DNA of 64,000 bases from JBBPZA01 sp963797015 (GTDB lineage Bacteria; Actinomycetota; Thermoleophilia; Solirubrobacterales; Solirubrobacteraceae), in assembly GCA_963797015.1 (NCBI GenBank), contig CAWCNV010000010.1, positions 87,259 to 151,258 of the forward strand, given 5' to 3'. A program made the translations under genes and the position numbers. Under the pieces are notes generated by a model. It saw only the letters and a program-made list of their open reading frames with translations. It ran no database searches and was not told the DNA's origin. Below, in pieces: positions 50,932 to 60,799 of the stretch (position 1 is its first letter; each line of letters starts with the position of its first letter).

Positions 50932-51893
50932 GCGGCCACGTCCTTCGCGTGATAGCTGATGACGATGTCGGCGCCTGCGCGGCGGATCGCGGTCAGGGCC
51001 TCGAGCACCGCCGAGCGCTCCTCCAGGTATCCGGAAGCGGCCGCCGCCTTGATCATCGCGTACTCGCCGCTGACGTTGTAGGCCGCGACCGGCACCGGCA
51101 CCGCCTCCCTGACCGCGCGCAGCACATCGAGGTAGGGCAGCGCCGGCTTGACCATCACCACGTCGGCGCCCTCCTCGACGTCGAGCAGCGCCTCGCGCAC
51201 CGCCTCGCGGACGTTGGCGGCGTCCATCTGGTAGCCGCGCCGGTCGCCGTGGGCGGGCGCGGACTCGGCCGCGTCCCGGAAGGGCCCGTAGAAGGCCGAG
51301 GCGAACTTCGCGCTGTAGGCCACGATCGGGGTGTCGGGCAGGCCGTCCTCGTCCAGCGCGGTCCGGATGGCGCCCACGCGGCCGTCCATCATGTCGCTCG
51401 GCGCGATCGCATCGGCGCCGGCTCGCGCCTGGCTGACCGCGGTCCGCGAGAGCAGCTCGAGCGTCGTGTCGTTGTCGACCGCGCCGTCGTCGCGCAGCAC
51501 GCCGCAGTGGCCATGGTCGGTGTACTCGCACAGGCACAGGTCCGTCAGCACCAGCAGGTCGGGCTCGGCCTCCTTGATCGCCCGCGTGGCGAGCTGCACG
51601 ATGCCCTCGTCGTCCCACGCTTCCGATCCCTCGGCGTCCTTGGCGCTCGGCACGCCGAAGAGCAGCACTCCGGGGATCCCGAGTGACGCGACCGCGCGCG
51701 CCTCCTCGACCGCCTGCGAGATCGAGAGCCGCTCGACGCCGGGCATCGACGCAACCGGCTCGCGGCCGTCAAGGCCGGCGACGACGAACAGCGGATGGAT
51801 CAGATGCCGCGCCGAGAGCTCGGTCTCGCGCACGAGGTCGCGCAACGCGCCGGTGCGGCGCAGGCGGCGCAGCCGGGTCTGCGGGAAGGCCAT
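50913..51893 (-). CDS. hemB: Delta-aminolevulinic acid dehydratase (porphobilinogen synthase)
   Basis: A 326-residue cytosolic TIM-barrel enzyme joining two 5-aminolevulinate molecules. TDLCLCEYTDHGHCG carries the cysteine-type zinc site, YSAKFASAFYGPFRDAA holds the first catalytic lysine and MVKPALPYLDVLRAV the second. It precedes ahbAB and hemL on the minus strand. ATG 51893 is the start; length is normal. Confidence 0.96.
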   Translation of the reverse strand: MAFPQTRLRRLRRTGALRDLVRETELSARHLIHPLFVVAGLDGREPVASMPGVERLSISQAVEEARAVASLGIPGVLLFGVPSAKDAEGSEAWDDEGIVQLATRAIKEAEPDLLVLTDLCLCEYTDHGHCGVLRDDGAVDNDTTLELLSRTAVSQARAGADAIAPSDMMDGRVGAIRTALDEDGLPDTPIVAYSAKFASAFYGPFRDAAESAPAHGDRRGYQMDAANVREAVREALLDVEEGADVVMVKPALPYLDVLRAVREAVPVPVAAYNVSGEYAMIKAAAASGYLEERSAVLEALTAIRRAGADIVISYHAKDVAAWLQRP

Positions 51894-51942
51894 CTCCGGC
51901 GAGGATACCGGCGGCCTGGGGGATGCCCGGCAGGGCCGCCGG

Positions 51943-52902
51943 TCAGCCGCTCGCGCAGGCGACGTTGAGGCACTGCGCGGGGGTGCCGTTGCCGCTGGCC
52001 ACGTTGCCGAGCCCGAACACGCCGGGAACGGCCTCGATCCCGTAGTCCTTGTTGTTGATGGCCCGGTTGCGCAGAAGAGCCGTGCTCGGGCTCCGCACCT
52101 CGATGCCGTCGTGGGTGTTGCCCGCGGCGAGGTTGCGCCTGACCAGCGTGTTCGTCGCGCCCGCGGCTACAACGATCCCGCTCCTCGGGAAGAGCGGGTC
52201 CCTGGCGCCGAAGACCCAGTTGGAGGCAACGACGTTCCCCGATCCGCTGCCGATCGAGATGCCCCGGGACGCGTTCTCGACGACGCGACTCGATGAGGCC
52301 CCGACCGCGATGGTGCCACCGCCCCCGTAGGGGTTCTTGTTGATGACGAGGTTGGACTTGACGACGCTCGATTCCGAGCCCGCGCCGATGAAAATGGCCG
52401 ACGCGTCGACGTTGGTGATGCGAGTGCCGGGGGAGCGATCGACCGCGACGCCCTCGAACAGTCCGGCGGCCCTGCCGCCATGGACCGCGTTGCCGCCCCC
52501 GCCCGAGATGGAGACTCCCACCGAGAATCCGTCCACGCTGACCCCGACGACCCGGTTGAACGCGGCTCCCGTCAGCGAGATGCCGGTCTCACCGAACACG
52601 GACCCGTTGCGGATCGTGACGCCTGCGTGGCCGTCGTTGACGATCCCCGGCCCGCCGGTCTTGTCGACGCCGATGGGCGTCTCGACCAGGTGGCCGTTGA
52701 GGTCGATCGTGATGCCGTTCGCGCCCACGACCAGCCCGGGCGTGCCCTGCGCGCAGTCGACGACGTCCGCCGCGAGCGCCACGTCCTGGGTGACCACCTG
52801 CCCGCAGCTGAGCGTCGTCGGGGCCGGCGCAGCCCGCGCCGGCGCGGCCATGATCAAGTAGCCCACGGCCAGCATGCCGGCCAATGCGACTCGCGACCTC
52901 AT
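51943..52902 (-). CDS. Secreted right-handed beta-helix protein (NosD-like repeats)
   Basis: A 319-residue exported protein. A signal peptide (ALAGMLAVGYLIMAAPARA) precedes many short strands with the pattern of parallel beta-helix repeats (for example NGITIDLNGHLVETPIGVD, TNTLVRRNLAAGNTHDGIEV, ALLRNRAINNKDYGIEAVPG). Such folds often bind or cut polysaccharides, but no catalytic residues can be named. Two cysteines near each end could close disulfides. It stands alone between hemB and the AI-2E family gene. Confidence 0.82.
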   Translation of the reverse strand: MRSRVALAGMLAVGYLIMAAPARAAPAPTTLSCGQVVTQDVALAADVVDCAQGTPGLVVGANGITIDLNGHLVETPIGVDKTGGPGIVNDGHAGVTIRNGSVFGETGISLTGAAFNRVVGVSVDGFSVGVSISGGGGNAVHGGRAAGLFEGVAVDRSPGTRITNVDASAIFIGAGSESSVVKSNLVINKNPYGGGGTIAVGASSSRVVENASRGISIGSGSGNVVASNWVFGARDPLFPRSGIVVAAGATNTLVRRNLAAGNTHDGIEVRSPSTALLRNRAINNKDYGIEAVPGVFGLGNVASGNGTPAQCLNVACASG

Positions 52903-52969
52903 CGCTCTCCCTCCCGAGTCGTGGCGCGTGAGCGCCCGCTGAGAGGCTTACTCCTCGCCCGCGGGGGTG

Positions 52970-54272
52970 TCAAGCGTACTTCCGGGTGGCGCCCTCGGGC
53001 TCGGCTTCCGGGGCTTCGCCGTCGGGGGTCTGGACCCGCGTCCGCTCCTCGGCGGGCTCGGGCGCAGAGCCTGGAGGTCGTGCCGCGCGGGCTGCGAGGA
53101 CCGCCTCCGGGCTCGGCGTTCCCCACGGCTCGAGCACCAGGTGGCCGCGCAGGTAGGCGGCGGTCTCGCGGCCGATCGCGAGCAGCGGCAGGGCCAGCAG
53201 CGCGCCGACGATCCCCGCCACCTCCGCGCCCAGCGCGAGCGCGAAGATCACCAGCAGCGGGTTGATCCGCAAGGCCTGCCCGAAGACCAGCGGCGCGACC
53301 ACGTGGCCCTCGAGCTGCTGGAGGGCGACGAACAGGATCGCCACCCACACCGCGGTGAGCGGGTCCTGGAACAGCGCGACGAGGATCGGCGGGATCGCGC
53401 CCAGGATCGGGCCGACGTACGGGACCAGCTCCATCAGCCCGAAGAACGCTCCGAAGAACAGCGCGTAGGTCTTGCCGTCCGGGAACACGCCAACCGCCCC
53501 GATGATCCACAGGGCCACTCCGGCGCCCAACCCCATCAGGACGCTGAACAGGAGCTGGCCGCGCACGTAGCCGAACACCGCGTGCTGCACGCGCGTCGGG
53601 TAGTCGTCCTCGGAGCTGCCGTCGCCCGGCGGCATGATCGAGCGCGACGAGCGCGCCGATGCGCTCGCCGTAGAGCAGCATGTAGACCGACACGACGAGG
53701 ATCAGGATCAGCGCGATCGCGGCCTCGACCAGGCGCTGGAGGAGGTCACGGGTGAAGGTCAGCAGGTTGCCCGACCCGCGCAGGACGTTCTTCTGCAGCG
53801 TGTCGAGCGCGGTCGAGCCCTGGCCCTTGATGTGGACGTTGATGTTCTTGTCGTCGAGCCACTGCTGGACGTTGTCGAGGCCGTTGTTGGCGTCGTCGAC
53901 CAGCCCCGGCACGTCCTTCTGGAAGGCCGCAACCTGGTCTGAGATCGGGTTGGCCAGCAGCACTCCGATGCCGCCCAGCGCGGTGAAGAAGCCCAGGTAG
54001 ACGGCGGCCACCGCCATCCCCCGCCGCAGGTGCAGGCTGCGCTGCAGCAGCGACACGAGCGGGTTGAGGATCAGCGCGATGACCGCGGCGATGATGAACA
54101 CGAGCAGTACGCGCCCGGCGGCGCGCGCCACCACCCACAGGCCCAGCACGCCGAGCGGAAGCATCACGAGCTGCACCCAGCGCGGGACGACGACAGGCTG
54201 CGCAAGCCGCTCGCGAACGGAGGGGTCACGCACGGTGCCCTCGCCGTCCTTCGCTGCGCGCGCGTCGCTCAC
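52970..54272 (-). CDS. AI-2E family transporter / permease (frame broken by one extra base)
   Basis: An inner-membrane protein of the AI-2E family (PerM/TqsA type), about 430 residues when joined. The first part has LLVFIIAAVIALILNPLVSL, RRGMAVAAVYLGFFTALGGI and a periplasmic helix region; the second has GAVGVFPDGKTYALFFGAFF, LMELVPYVGPILGAIPPILV and VVAPLVFGQALRINPLLVI, the family core. Near 53645 the frame shifts: GCGCTCGTCGCGCTCGATC should read with one G fewer. Members are flippases or solute exporters; substrate unknown. The C-terminal 60 residues are acidic and Pro-rich. Start is 54272, divergent from the YmdB gene. Confidence 0.85.
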
Positions 54273-54288
54273 AGTCGCGCCTTGAGAC

Positions 54289-54294
54289 TACCCT
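54289..54294 (+). promoter_or_regulatory. Candidate -10 hexamer of the YmdB gene
   Basis: TACCCT lies 8 bases before the ATG at 54303. No -35 box or Shine-Dalgarno is visible. Confidence 0.3.
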
Positions 54295-54302
54295 GCCGCC
54301 TG

Positions 54303-55106
54303 ATGGCGGACTCCCGCACCGCGCCGGCGACGATCCTGTTCGTCGGCGACATCGTCGGCAGCGTCGGGCGGCGCGTGCTGCGCTCGCTGCTCCCGGAGAT
54401 CCGCGCGCGGCACGCTCCGGACTTCGTGGTGGTCAACGGCGAGAACGCCGCCGGCGGCCTCGGCATCACCCCGCGCGTCGCCGACGAGATCTTCGAGCTG
54501 GGCGTCGACGTGATCACGCTCGGCAACCACACCTACCGCCACCGCGAGGTGTACGGCTACCTCGACGAGCGCGAGACGATCCTCCGGCCGGCCAACTTCC
54601 TGCGCAGCCAGCCGGGGCACGGCACCTGCGTGGTCGAGCGCGGCGGCGTGTCGCTCGGCGTCGTGAACCTGTCGGGCAACCTGTTCCTGCAGGCCGGGCG
54701 CGCGCTGTTCCCCGAGGCCGGCGCCGCGCTCCGCGAGGTTCGCGACGCGGACCACGTGCTGGTCGACGTCCATGCCGAGGCAACGAGCGAGAAGGTCGCG
54801 CTGGGCTGGCACCTGGACGGCAAGGCGACCGCGGTCGTCGGCACCCATACCCACGTCCCGACGGCGGACGCGCGCGTGCTCCCGGGCGGGACCGCCTACA
54901 TCTCCGACGTCGGTATGACCGGCGGGCGCGGCGGCGTCATCGGGGTACGCCGCGAGCAGGCGATCGAGTCGCTGCTCACCCACCTCCCGGTCCGCTTCGA
55001 GACGACCGAGGAGGACCCGTGGCTCAACGGCGTGCTCATCCGAGCGAGCCGGCCACGACGCGCGGACGCGATCGAGCAGCTTCTGCTTCCCGCGCCGGAG
55101 GCGTGA
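54303..55106 (+). CDS. YmdB-type metallophosphoesterase
   Basis: A 267-residue cytosolic phosphodiesterase of the TIGR00282/YmdB family, which in Bacillus cleaves 2',3'-cyclic nucleotides. Metal-site motifs are GDIVGSVGRRV, VVNGENAAGGLG, TLGNHTYRHREV, DVHAEATSEKVALGWHLDG and VVGTHTHVPTADARVLPGGT, all intact. It is divergent from the AI-2E family gene. Its last 71 bases overlap the convergent glycosyltransferase gene. Confidence 0.92.
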   Translation: MADSRTAPATILFVGDIVGSVGRRVLRSLLPEIRARHAPDFVVVNGENAAGGLGITPRVADEIFELGVDVITLGNHTYRHREVYGYLDERETILRPANFLRSQPGHGTCVVERGGVSLGVVNLSGNLFLQAGRALFPEAGAALREVRDADHVLVDVHAEATSEKVALGWHLDGKATAVVGTHTHVPTADARVLPGGTAYISDVGMTGGRGGVIGVRREQAIESLLTHLPVRFETTEEDPWLNGVLIRASRPRRADAIEQLLLPAPEA

Positions 55107-56769
55107 CGGCGGCGGGCGGCGCCGCGGGCGCGGGCGGATCGAAAAGCGCCAGGAACAGCGGCGGCAGGAACCACACGACGTAGAGGTAGAACCAGTGCGT
55201 CAGGCCGAGCTGCGCCGCGAGCAGCACGGCGGCGCTGAGCGCGGCGAGCGTGCGCAGGTCGCGGCGCCGCGGCACGAACGCGACAAGCAGCGCGAGCGCG
55301 ATCGCGCCAATCTTCCAGGCGCCCTGCTCGAAGCCGAGGTTCCCCTCCAAGCCCCAGATCGAGAACGGCGAGCCGCGCTCGCCCTGGTAGGCCAGCGTGC
55401 GGTCATAGAAGGTGTGCAGGTCGCCGTGCAGGAGGACCGGCAGCATCGCCACCGCGGCGGTGACGGCGAAGCCCGCGAGGTAGGCCAGCAGCCGCAGCGG
55501 GTGCAGGCTGCGCGACCCGTCGCGGTAGGTGGCGAACAGCGGCGCCAGCGCCAGCGGCCCGAACTTGGTCAGCCCCGCGAGCGCTATCGCCCCGCCGCGG
55601 GCGGCGGGCCGGGCGGCGAGCAGGAGCGCCAGGACCACCAGCAGCGCCACGAGGCTGTCGTTGGCGCCCGAGGAGGACACGAGCAGCGTCCAGGGGCACG
55701 CGGCCCAGGCGTAGGCGAGCGCCGCCCCCAGCGGCGGGCCGCGGCGGCGCCAGCCAAGCAGGAACAGCCCGGCGATCGTGAGCACGTCGAACGCGACGGC
55801 CGCCGCGTGGGCCGCCGGAAGGTCGTCCCAGCGCCCGCTCCACGGCCACAGGCGCTCGAACGGGACGTACGCGTAATAGTTGACCGGCCCGTAGGTGTCG
55901 CCGTGCTCGTTGTCCTTCGGGAAGTCGCCGTACAGCGGCTTGCCGTGCACGAGGTGGTTGGCGCCGATCACGCCCGAGTACCCGACGTCGATCACGTTGC
56001 CGTCGGTCACGTTCAGCGTCACGCGGAAGCCGATCAGGAAGATCGTCGCCACGAGCAGCCAGCGCCACGGGACGAGCAGCCGCGGCGGCGCGCGCCCAGG
56101 CCGCGGGCGGAAGCCGGCGAACAGCATCCGCACCAGCAGGTAGAGCAGCACCGGCGCGGCGAGCGGGACCGAGACGCCGATCTCGCCGTGATTGAAGAAC
56201 GCGAGCGAGACCGAGAGCAGGCCGACGAGCACGAGCAGGTCGAGGTGCAGCAGGCGGAAGGGCCGCCGCGGATCCACGAACGGCGCCACGAACAGCACGC
56301 ACAGCGGTATCCACACGTACCAAGCGTTGGCCTTGCGGCCGAACGCGCCGGGATAGCCGCGAGCCATCGACCACGCCACCTGGAAGCCGGTCCACGACTC
56401 GAGCACGCGACCCGAGCGGTCGTCGATGAGCACCTGGGCGATCTCCTTGTCGCCGTCGTAGTAGGAGACCTGCCAGCGGTCGGAGCCCTTGAGGAAGGCG
56501 CGGCTCGTGACTCGGCGCCCGTGCCGCTCGCGGACGGCGCGCACCTTCGGGTTGAGCGCGGCGATGGCGATCGCGTCGCGCGCGCTCAGGATGTGCCCCT
56601 TCGGGGGACGCAGGAGCGTCGTGGGCGTGGTGAGGCCGTTGGGGTCGAGCACGCTCACCGTGCGCGAGGACGCCGCCGCCGGGCGATTGGAGCCCTGCGT
56701 CTGCGCGCTCGCGCCGGGCGCGGCGAGGAGGAGGAGGCCCGCGGCGCAGATCGCCGCGGCCAGCTTCAC
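55036..56769 (-). CDS. Polytopic membrane glycosyltransferase-like protein
   Basis: A 577-residue protein starting at GTG 56769. A signal-like first segment (AAICAAGLLLLAAPGASA) leads to an outer domain of about 130 residues with YYDGDKEIAQVLIDDRSGRV, a PepSY-like pattern, then about 11 membrane segments. GYSGVIGANHLVHGKPLYGD and DTYGPVNYYAYVPFERLWPW recall the periplasmic loops of GT-C lipid-linked sugar transferases such as mannosyltransferases. The start overlaps the gtrA stop by GTGA, so the pair probably works together in adding sugars to envelope polymers. Confidence 0.78.
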   Translation of the reverse strand: MKLAAAICAAGLLLLAAPGASAQTQGSNRPAAASSRTVSVLDPNGLTTPTTLLRPPKGHILSARDAIAIAALNPKVRAVRERHGRRVTSRAFLKGSDRWQVSYYDGDKEIAQVLIDDRSGRVLESWTGFQVAWSMARGYPGAFGRKANAWYVWIPLCVLFVAPFVDPRRPFRLLHLDLLVLVGLLSVSLAFFNHGEIGVSVPLAAPVLLYLLVRMLFAGFRPRPGRAPPRLLVPWRWLLVATIFLIGFRVTLNVTDGNVIDVGYSGVIGANHLVHGKPLYGDFPKDNEHGDTYGPVNYYAYVPFERLWPWSGRWDDLPAAHAAAVAFDVLTIAGLFLLGWRRRGPPLGAALAYAWAACPWTLLVSSSGANDSLVALLVVLALLLAARPAARGGAIALAGLTKFGPLALAPLFATYRDGSRSLHPLRLLAYLAGFAVTAAVAMLPVLLHGDLHTFYDRTLAYQGERGSPFSIWGLEGNLGFEQGAWKIGAIALALLVAFVPRRRDLRTLAALSAAVLLAAQLGLTHWFYLYVVWFLPPLFLALFDPPAPAAPPAAVTPPAREAEAARSRPRVVAGSLG

Positions 56770-57269
56770 CTGCGGAAGCTCCAGAGCTTGTTGCCGACGA
56801 AGTTCAGCGGCGTCGCGGCCGCGACGGCGATCGCCTGGGACGGCACCTCGGGCAGTCCGGCGACCGACACCAGCACGCTCAGGATCGCCAGGTTGAAGCC
56901 GAAGGCCACCACGCTGACGACCAGGAAGCGAGCGGCCTGATGGTGGCCCGCGTCGCCGCGCATACGGCGAAACGTCCAGTGGCGGTTCCACAGGAAGTTG
57001 TTCGTGACCGCGACGAGGAAGGCGATCGTGGCGGCGATCTGGTAGTTCACCGCGGTGCCGTGGACCAGCAGGGTGAAGGTCACCAGGTTCACGACGTAGC
57101 CGAGCCCGCCGACCATCGCGAAACGCGTCAGCTGTAGCCAGTTGCCCCGCTTCCGGGTGCCCAGATGGACCCGACGGAGCACGGCCACGGCCGGATCCCG
57201 GCGCCGCTCGCGGTCGCTCGGTGGCCGCGGGTGGCTCTGCGCGGGCAAGGTCGTTGCGTCGTCCCGCAT
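56766..57269 (-). CDS. GtrA family membrane protein
   Basis: A 167-residue protein with a charged N-terminal tail and four membrane segments. LTRFAMVGGLGYVVNLVTFT, VAVTNNFLWNRHWTFRR and TPLNFVGNKLWSFRR are the classic GtrA motifs. The family moves undecaprenyl-linked sugars or assists their transfer. It overlaps the following membrane glycosyltransferase, supporting that role. The start is ATG 57269. Confidence 0.93.
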   Translation of the reverse strand: MRDDATTLPAQSHPRPPSDRERRRDPAVAVLRRVHLGTRKRGNWLQLTRFAMVGGLGYVVNLVTFTLLVHGTAVNYQIAATIAFLVAVTNNFLWNRHWTFRRMRGDAGHHQAARFLVVSVVAFGFNLAILSVLVSVAGLPEVPSQAIAVAAATPLNFVGNKLWSFRR

Positions 57270-57294
57270 GAAACGCGGAAGGGTAGCCAATGCG

Positions 57295-58767
57295 CTAGCT
57301 CCGGACGCCGTCGAAATGGTCGAGCACCATCGGGGTGACGTCCTCGATCGTCCACTGCGCCCGCTCCTCGCGCCCGGACGGGCCGGTCCCGCACCACAAC
57401 AGGGCGCTCTCGGAGTCGGTCCGGTGCAGCGAGCCGTGCGTGCCCCCACCGACGTGGCCCTGCCCGCCCCAGTCCAGAAACTCCCATCCGGGCGCGGCCG
57501 AGAGCAGGACGTCGCCGGCGGTCTCGCAGCTCAGCGCCGCCCACACGCGCGCCAGCGCGTCGGGGTAGTCGACGCTCGAGAACACGCCTTCGCGCACGCG
57601 CGCCCCGAGCGCCGCCAGCGCGCCCTGCGCCGACCAGCGCCGGCCGCGCAGGTCGGCGAAGTCGTCCCCGGGCGCGAAGCGCAGCTCGCCGCGCGCACTC
57701 CAAACGACGGCCTCTCCGCCCGTCATCGACATCACCAGGTCGACGCCCTCGACCTCCTGGGCAGCGGCCGCGGCGGCGGCGGCGAGCTCGTCGCTGCGCT
57801 CAGGGTCGAGCACGTAGACCATCGCGGCGCGCTGCGCGGGGCACACGGCGAGCTCGGCGCTCGACGGCTCGACGTCGTTGGGCTGGAGCACGCGCGCCTC
57901 CCCGAACGCGCCGCCCAAATCGATGTGGGCCTCGACCGTGCTGTGCGAGTGGTCGGAGACGAGGATCACGGCGTGCTCGTCTAGGAACGCGTCGGGCCCC
58001 CCTGCGGCGTCCATCAGGCGCTCGATCTGGCGGTCTGCCACCGAGAGCGAGGCGACCTGCGCGTGCGGGCCGCGCCGGTGCGAGTAGCTGTCGTTGTCGG
58101 GCAGCGAGAAGAGCAGGAAGTCGAACAGGTCGTTCTCGACCAGGTAGGCGCCTATGCAGCCCGTCTGCTCGTCGCGCGCCCCGGGCATGCCGAGCGAGCC
58201 GCGGCAGCCCGTGCGGCGACTGGCGAACAGGTCGGCATAGAACAGCTCACGGGGGCCGTAGACGGCATGGGGCAGGATCGTGGCCGTCACCAGGCGTCCC
58301 AGGGCTCGCTCGCTCGCCGCCTCGTGGCGGTGGCGTCCGCGGTAGATCAGGTACGTGGTGCCCGCGGTGCGGACGTCGGCGTCGTCGAGCACCTCGAATA
58401 CGGTCGGGGTGTCCCGAGACAGATGGGACAGGTTCAGGTTGTAGACCGTGTCCGTCAGCGAGCGCTGGATCCCGAACGCGCGCGTGGCGCTGAAGCTCGA
58501 GCCGTACTCGACGTAGCGCTCGTCGCCGCGGTGGTACCAGTTCATCGACGGGATCAGGTGCCGGTCCAGCGACGCGCCGGTGGCGATCGTCGCGGCGCAC
58601 ACGGGAGTCACCGAGGGGAAGGCCGAGACGCAGTCGTCCAGGTAGGTGCCGTCGTCCATCAGGCGCCTGATCGCGGGTGCCTGACCGGTCTCGACCGCGC
58701 GCTCGAGCATCGCGGTCCGCACCCCGTCGATCACGACGAGGACCAGCTTCTTGGCTCCGGAGGGCAC
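57295..58767 (-). CDS. Alkaline phosphatase superfamily phosphodiesterase (NPP type)
   Basis: A 490-residue protein of the type I phosphodiesterase/nucleotide pyrophosphatase family. VLVVIDGVRTAMLERAVE gives the first metal Asp, SAFPSVTPVCAATIATGASL the catalytic Thr region, PDNDSYSHRRGP the middle metal site and ILVSDHSHSTVEAHIDLG the Asp-His pair. HVGGGTHGSLH supplies the last histidine. No signal peptide is visible, so it may be cytosolic. Its GTG start overlaps the DUF4126 stop by one base, and gtrA follows 25 bases later. Confidence 0.88.
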   Translation of the reverse strand: MPSGAKKLVLVVIDGVRTAMLERAVETGQAPAIRRLMDDGTYLDDCVSAFPSVTPVCAATIATGASLDRHLIPSMNWYHRGDERYVEYGSSFSATRAFGIQRSLTDTVYNLNLSHLSRDTPTVFEVLDDADVRTAGTTYLIYRGRHRHEAASERALGRLVTATILPHAVYGPRELFYADLFASRRTGCRGSLGMPGARDEQTGCIGAYLVENDLFDFLLFSLPDNDSYSHRRGPHAQVASLSVADRQIERLMDAAGGPDAFLDEHAVILVSDHSHSTVEAHIDLGGAFGEARVLQPNDVEPSSAELAVCPAQRAAMVYVLDPERSDELAAAAAAAAQEVEGVDLVMSMTGGEAVVWSARGELRFAPGDDFADLRGRRWSAQGALAALGARVREGVFSSVDYPDALARVWAALSCETAGDVLLSAAPGWEFLDWGGQGHVGGGTHGSLHRTDSESALLWCGTGPSGREERAQWTIEDVTPMVLDHFDGVRS

Positions 58768-59354
58768 TACCGGAGGATGCGCAGGCCGGCGTACTTCTCG
58801 CCCTCGCGCCGGCGGCCCGAGACCAGTAGCCAGACCAGCACGCCGAGCGCGATCAGCGAGACCGGCGGGAGCAGGATCGACAGCGCCGCGACCAGCAGCG
58901 CGACCCCGTTCGCGTAGACCGGCAGAGCGGCGCGCGCCGCCGCGTCCAGGCGCGTGCGCGTACGCGCGAACAGCGCTCGCACCGTCGCGCTGGCCAGCGC
59001 CGCGCACGCGATGCCGGCGATGATCCCCGGCCACGCGGCGCCCTCGTCGTCGATCGAGCCGGCGAACAGCAGCGCGCCGATCCCGATGCTGATGCCGGCG
59101 AGCGCGGCGCCGATCGGGCCGGTCTCGACGCGGTCCTCGCCCAGCCGGCGCTCGAGCAGCACGGCGACCACCAGCACGAGCGTGACCGCGAGCAGGAAGC
59201 CCGGTCGCTCGAGGAAGCGGTAGCCCGTGTGGTCGAAGTTGATGAACGCGTTCGCGCTGGCCGCCGCTCCCGCGAGCAGTGCGGGCAGGAAGGGGCGGAT
59301 GCCGGCCGCGAGGGAGAGGCCGATCCCCTGGCAGATCGCGAGGAAGAGGTCCAT
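58767..59354 (-). CDS. DUF4126 family membrane protein
   Basis: A 195-residue protein with five or six membrane segments. ICQGIGLSLAAGIRPFLPAL at the start, the GRRREGEKYAGLRILR end and the short hydrophilic linkers fit the DUF4126 family, whose function is unknown. It is the first gene of the minus-strand group ending at 55036 and is divergent from the aminotransferase gene. Confidence 0.82.
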   Translation of the reverse strand: MDLFLAICQGIGLSLAAGIRPFLPALLAGAAASANAFINFDHTGYRFLERPGFLLAVTLVLVVAVLLERRLGEDRVETGPIGAALAGISIGIGALLFAGSIDDEGAAWPGIIAGIACAALASATVRALFARTRTRLDAAARAALPVYANGVALLVAALSILLPPVSLIALGVLVWLLVSGRRREGEKYAGLRILR

Positions 59355-59367
59355 TCCGGGGGTGCGC

Positions 59368-59373
59368 TAGCGT
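59368..59373 (+). promoter_or_regulatory. Candidate -10 hexamer of the aminotransferase gene
   Basis: TAGCGT lies 10 bases before ATG 59384, with no Shine-Dalgarno between. Confidence 0.3.
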
Positions 59374-59383
59374 GAGCGGCCGC

Positions 59384-60799
59384 ATGACGATAGACCACGG
59401 CTCCTCGGGGGGGAGGTCGGGGCGCGGCGGCGAAAAGGGCGCCATGCGGGGCAGGTCGACCCGGCGTGACCTGGAGCGCTACGCAGGCCTCTTCGCGGCC
59501 CGCACGCAGGTCATGAAGTCGTCGGCCATGCGCGACCTGATGGCGCTGACCGAGCGCGACGAGGTCATCTCGCTGGCCGGCGGGCTGCCCGACACGTCCA
59601 CCTTCCCCGCCTCCAGCTACGCGGCGATCATGCAGCGCGTCGCCAACGAGTCGTGTGCGCGCGCGCTCCAGTACGGGCCCACCGAGGGCCTGGCGGTCGC
59701 CAAGCGCGCGATCGTCGAGGTGATGGCCGCCGAGAACATGGATGTGGACCCCGGCCACCTGCTGGTCACCACGGGCGGGCAGCAGGTGATCGACCTCGTG
59801 TGCAAGGCGCTGATCGACCCCGGCGACGTGATCGTCGCCGAGGCGCCCACGTATCCGGGCGCCGTGCCCACCTTCAGCTCCTACCAGGCCGACGTGGTCC
59901 AGATCACGATGGACTCCGACGGCATGCGCGTGGACGAGCTCGCCGAGACCCTCGACCGCCTGGAGACCGAGGGCAGGCGTCCGAAGTTCATCTACACCGT
60001 GCCCAACTTCCAGAACCCGGCCGGTGTGACCCTGTCCGAGGAGCGTCGGCGGCGGCTGGTGGCGCTCGCGCGCGAGCGCGAGTTGCTGGTGCTCGAGGAC
60101 AACCCCTACGGGCTGCTGCGCTACGAGGGCGACCCGCTGCCCTGCCTCTACGAGCTCGACGCCGACCGCACGTGGGTCATCTACCTGGGGACGTTCTCCA
60201 AGATCCTCTCGCCCGGCATCCGGCTTGGTTGGGCCGCGGCGCCGGCGCCGGTGCTCGAGAAGCTGAACATGGGCAAGCAGGCAGCGGACCTGTGCAGCTC
60301 CTCGATGACCCAGCATTTCGTCGCCGCCTACTTCGAGAGCAGCCGCTGGCAGGACTACGTGCGCTCGGTCGGCGAGATCTACCGGCGCCGGCGCGACGCG
60401 ATGCTCGACGCGCTCGCAGAGCACTTCCCGCGCGAGGCCGAGTGGACCTACCCCCAGGGCGGGCTGTTCATCTGGGCGACGCTCCCCGACTACATCGACA
60501 CCACCGACCTGCTGGCGCGCGCGCTGCGCGAGGACGTCGCCTTCGTGCCCGGTCGCGGCGCCTACCTCGACGGGCGCGGGGGCTCGGCCATGCGGCTCAA
60601 CTTCTCCGGCGTGGACGAGGACGACATTCGCGAGGGGATCCGCCGCGTGGGGAAGGTCGTCGGCGAGCAGGTCGCGCTCTACGGCACGCTCACCGGCGCC
60701 GCGCCGCCCGCCACGGCACCGCCCGCGCCCGCCCCGCGCGAGGCCGATCCGCAGCTCGCGGAGGTGCTCGAGCTGCGCAAGCGGCGCGCCTCGTCTTGA
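59384..60799 (+). CDS. PLP-dependent aminotransferase, class I/II (2-aminoadipate aminotransferase-like)
   Basis: A 471-residue fold-type I aminotransferase of the LysN/AadAT branch. ISLAGGLPDTSTFPASSYAA, ALQYGPTEGLAVAKRAIVE, VTTGGQQVIDLVCKALIDPG, YTVPNFQNPAGVTLSEERR and the PLP lysine in YLGTFSKILSPGIRLGW are intact. No MocR DNA-binding domain is fused; the N-terminus is a short Gly/Arg-rich tail, so ATG 59444 is also possible. A Pro/Ala linker extends the C-terminus. Its stop overlaps the ddl start (TTGA). The amino acid substrate is not certain. Confidence 0.9.
   Translation: MTIDHGSSGGRSGRGGEKGAMRGRSTRRDLERYAGLFAARTQVMKSSAMRDLMALTERDEVISLAGGLPDTSTFPASSYAAIMQRVANESCARALQYGPTEGLAVAKRAIVEVMAAENMDVDPGHLLVTTGGQQVIDLVCKALIDPGDVIVAEAPTYPGAVPTFSSYQADVVQITMDSDGMRVDELAETLDRLETEGRRPKFIYTVPNFQNPAGVTLSEERRRRLVALARERELLVLEDNPYGLLRYEGDPLPCLYELDADRTWVIYLGTFSKILSPGIRLGWAAAPAPVLEKLNMGKQAADLCSSSMTQHFVAAYFESSRWQDYVRSVGEIYRRRRDAMLDALAEHFPREAEWTYPQGGLFIWATLPDYIDTTDLLARALREDVAFVPGRGAYLDGRGGSAMRLNFSGVDEDDIREGIRRVGKVVGEQVALYGTLTGAAPPATAPPAPAPREADPQLAEVLELRKRRASS

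Noticed and set aside
52899..54272. Two separate short membrane proteins at the AI-2E locus
   Set aside because: The two frames join into one family-length protein if one base is removed near 53645.
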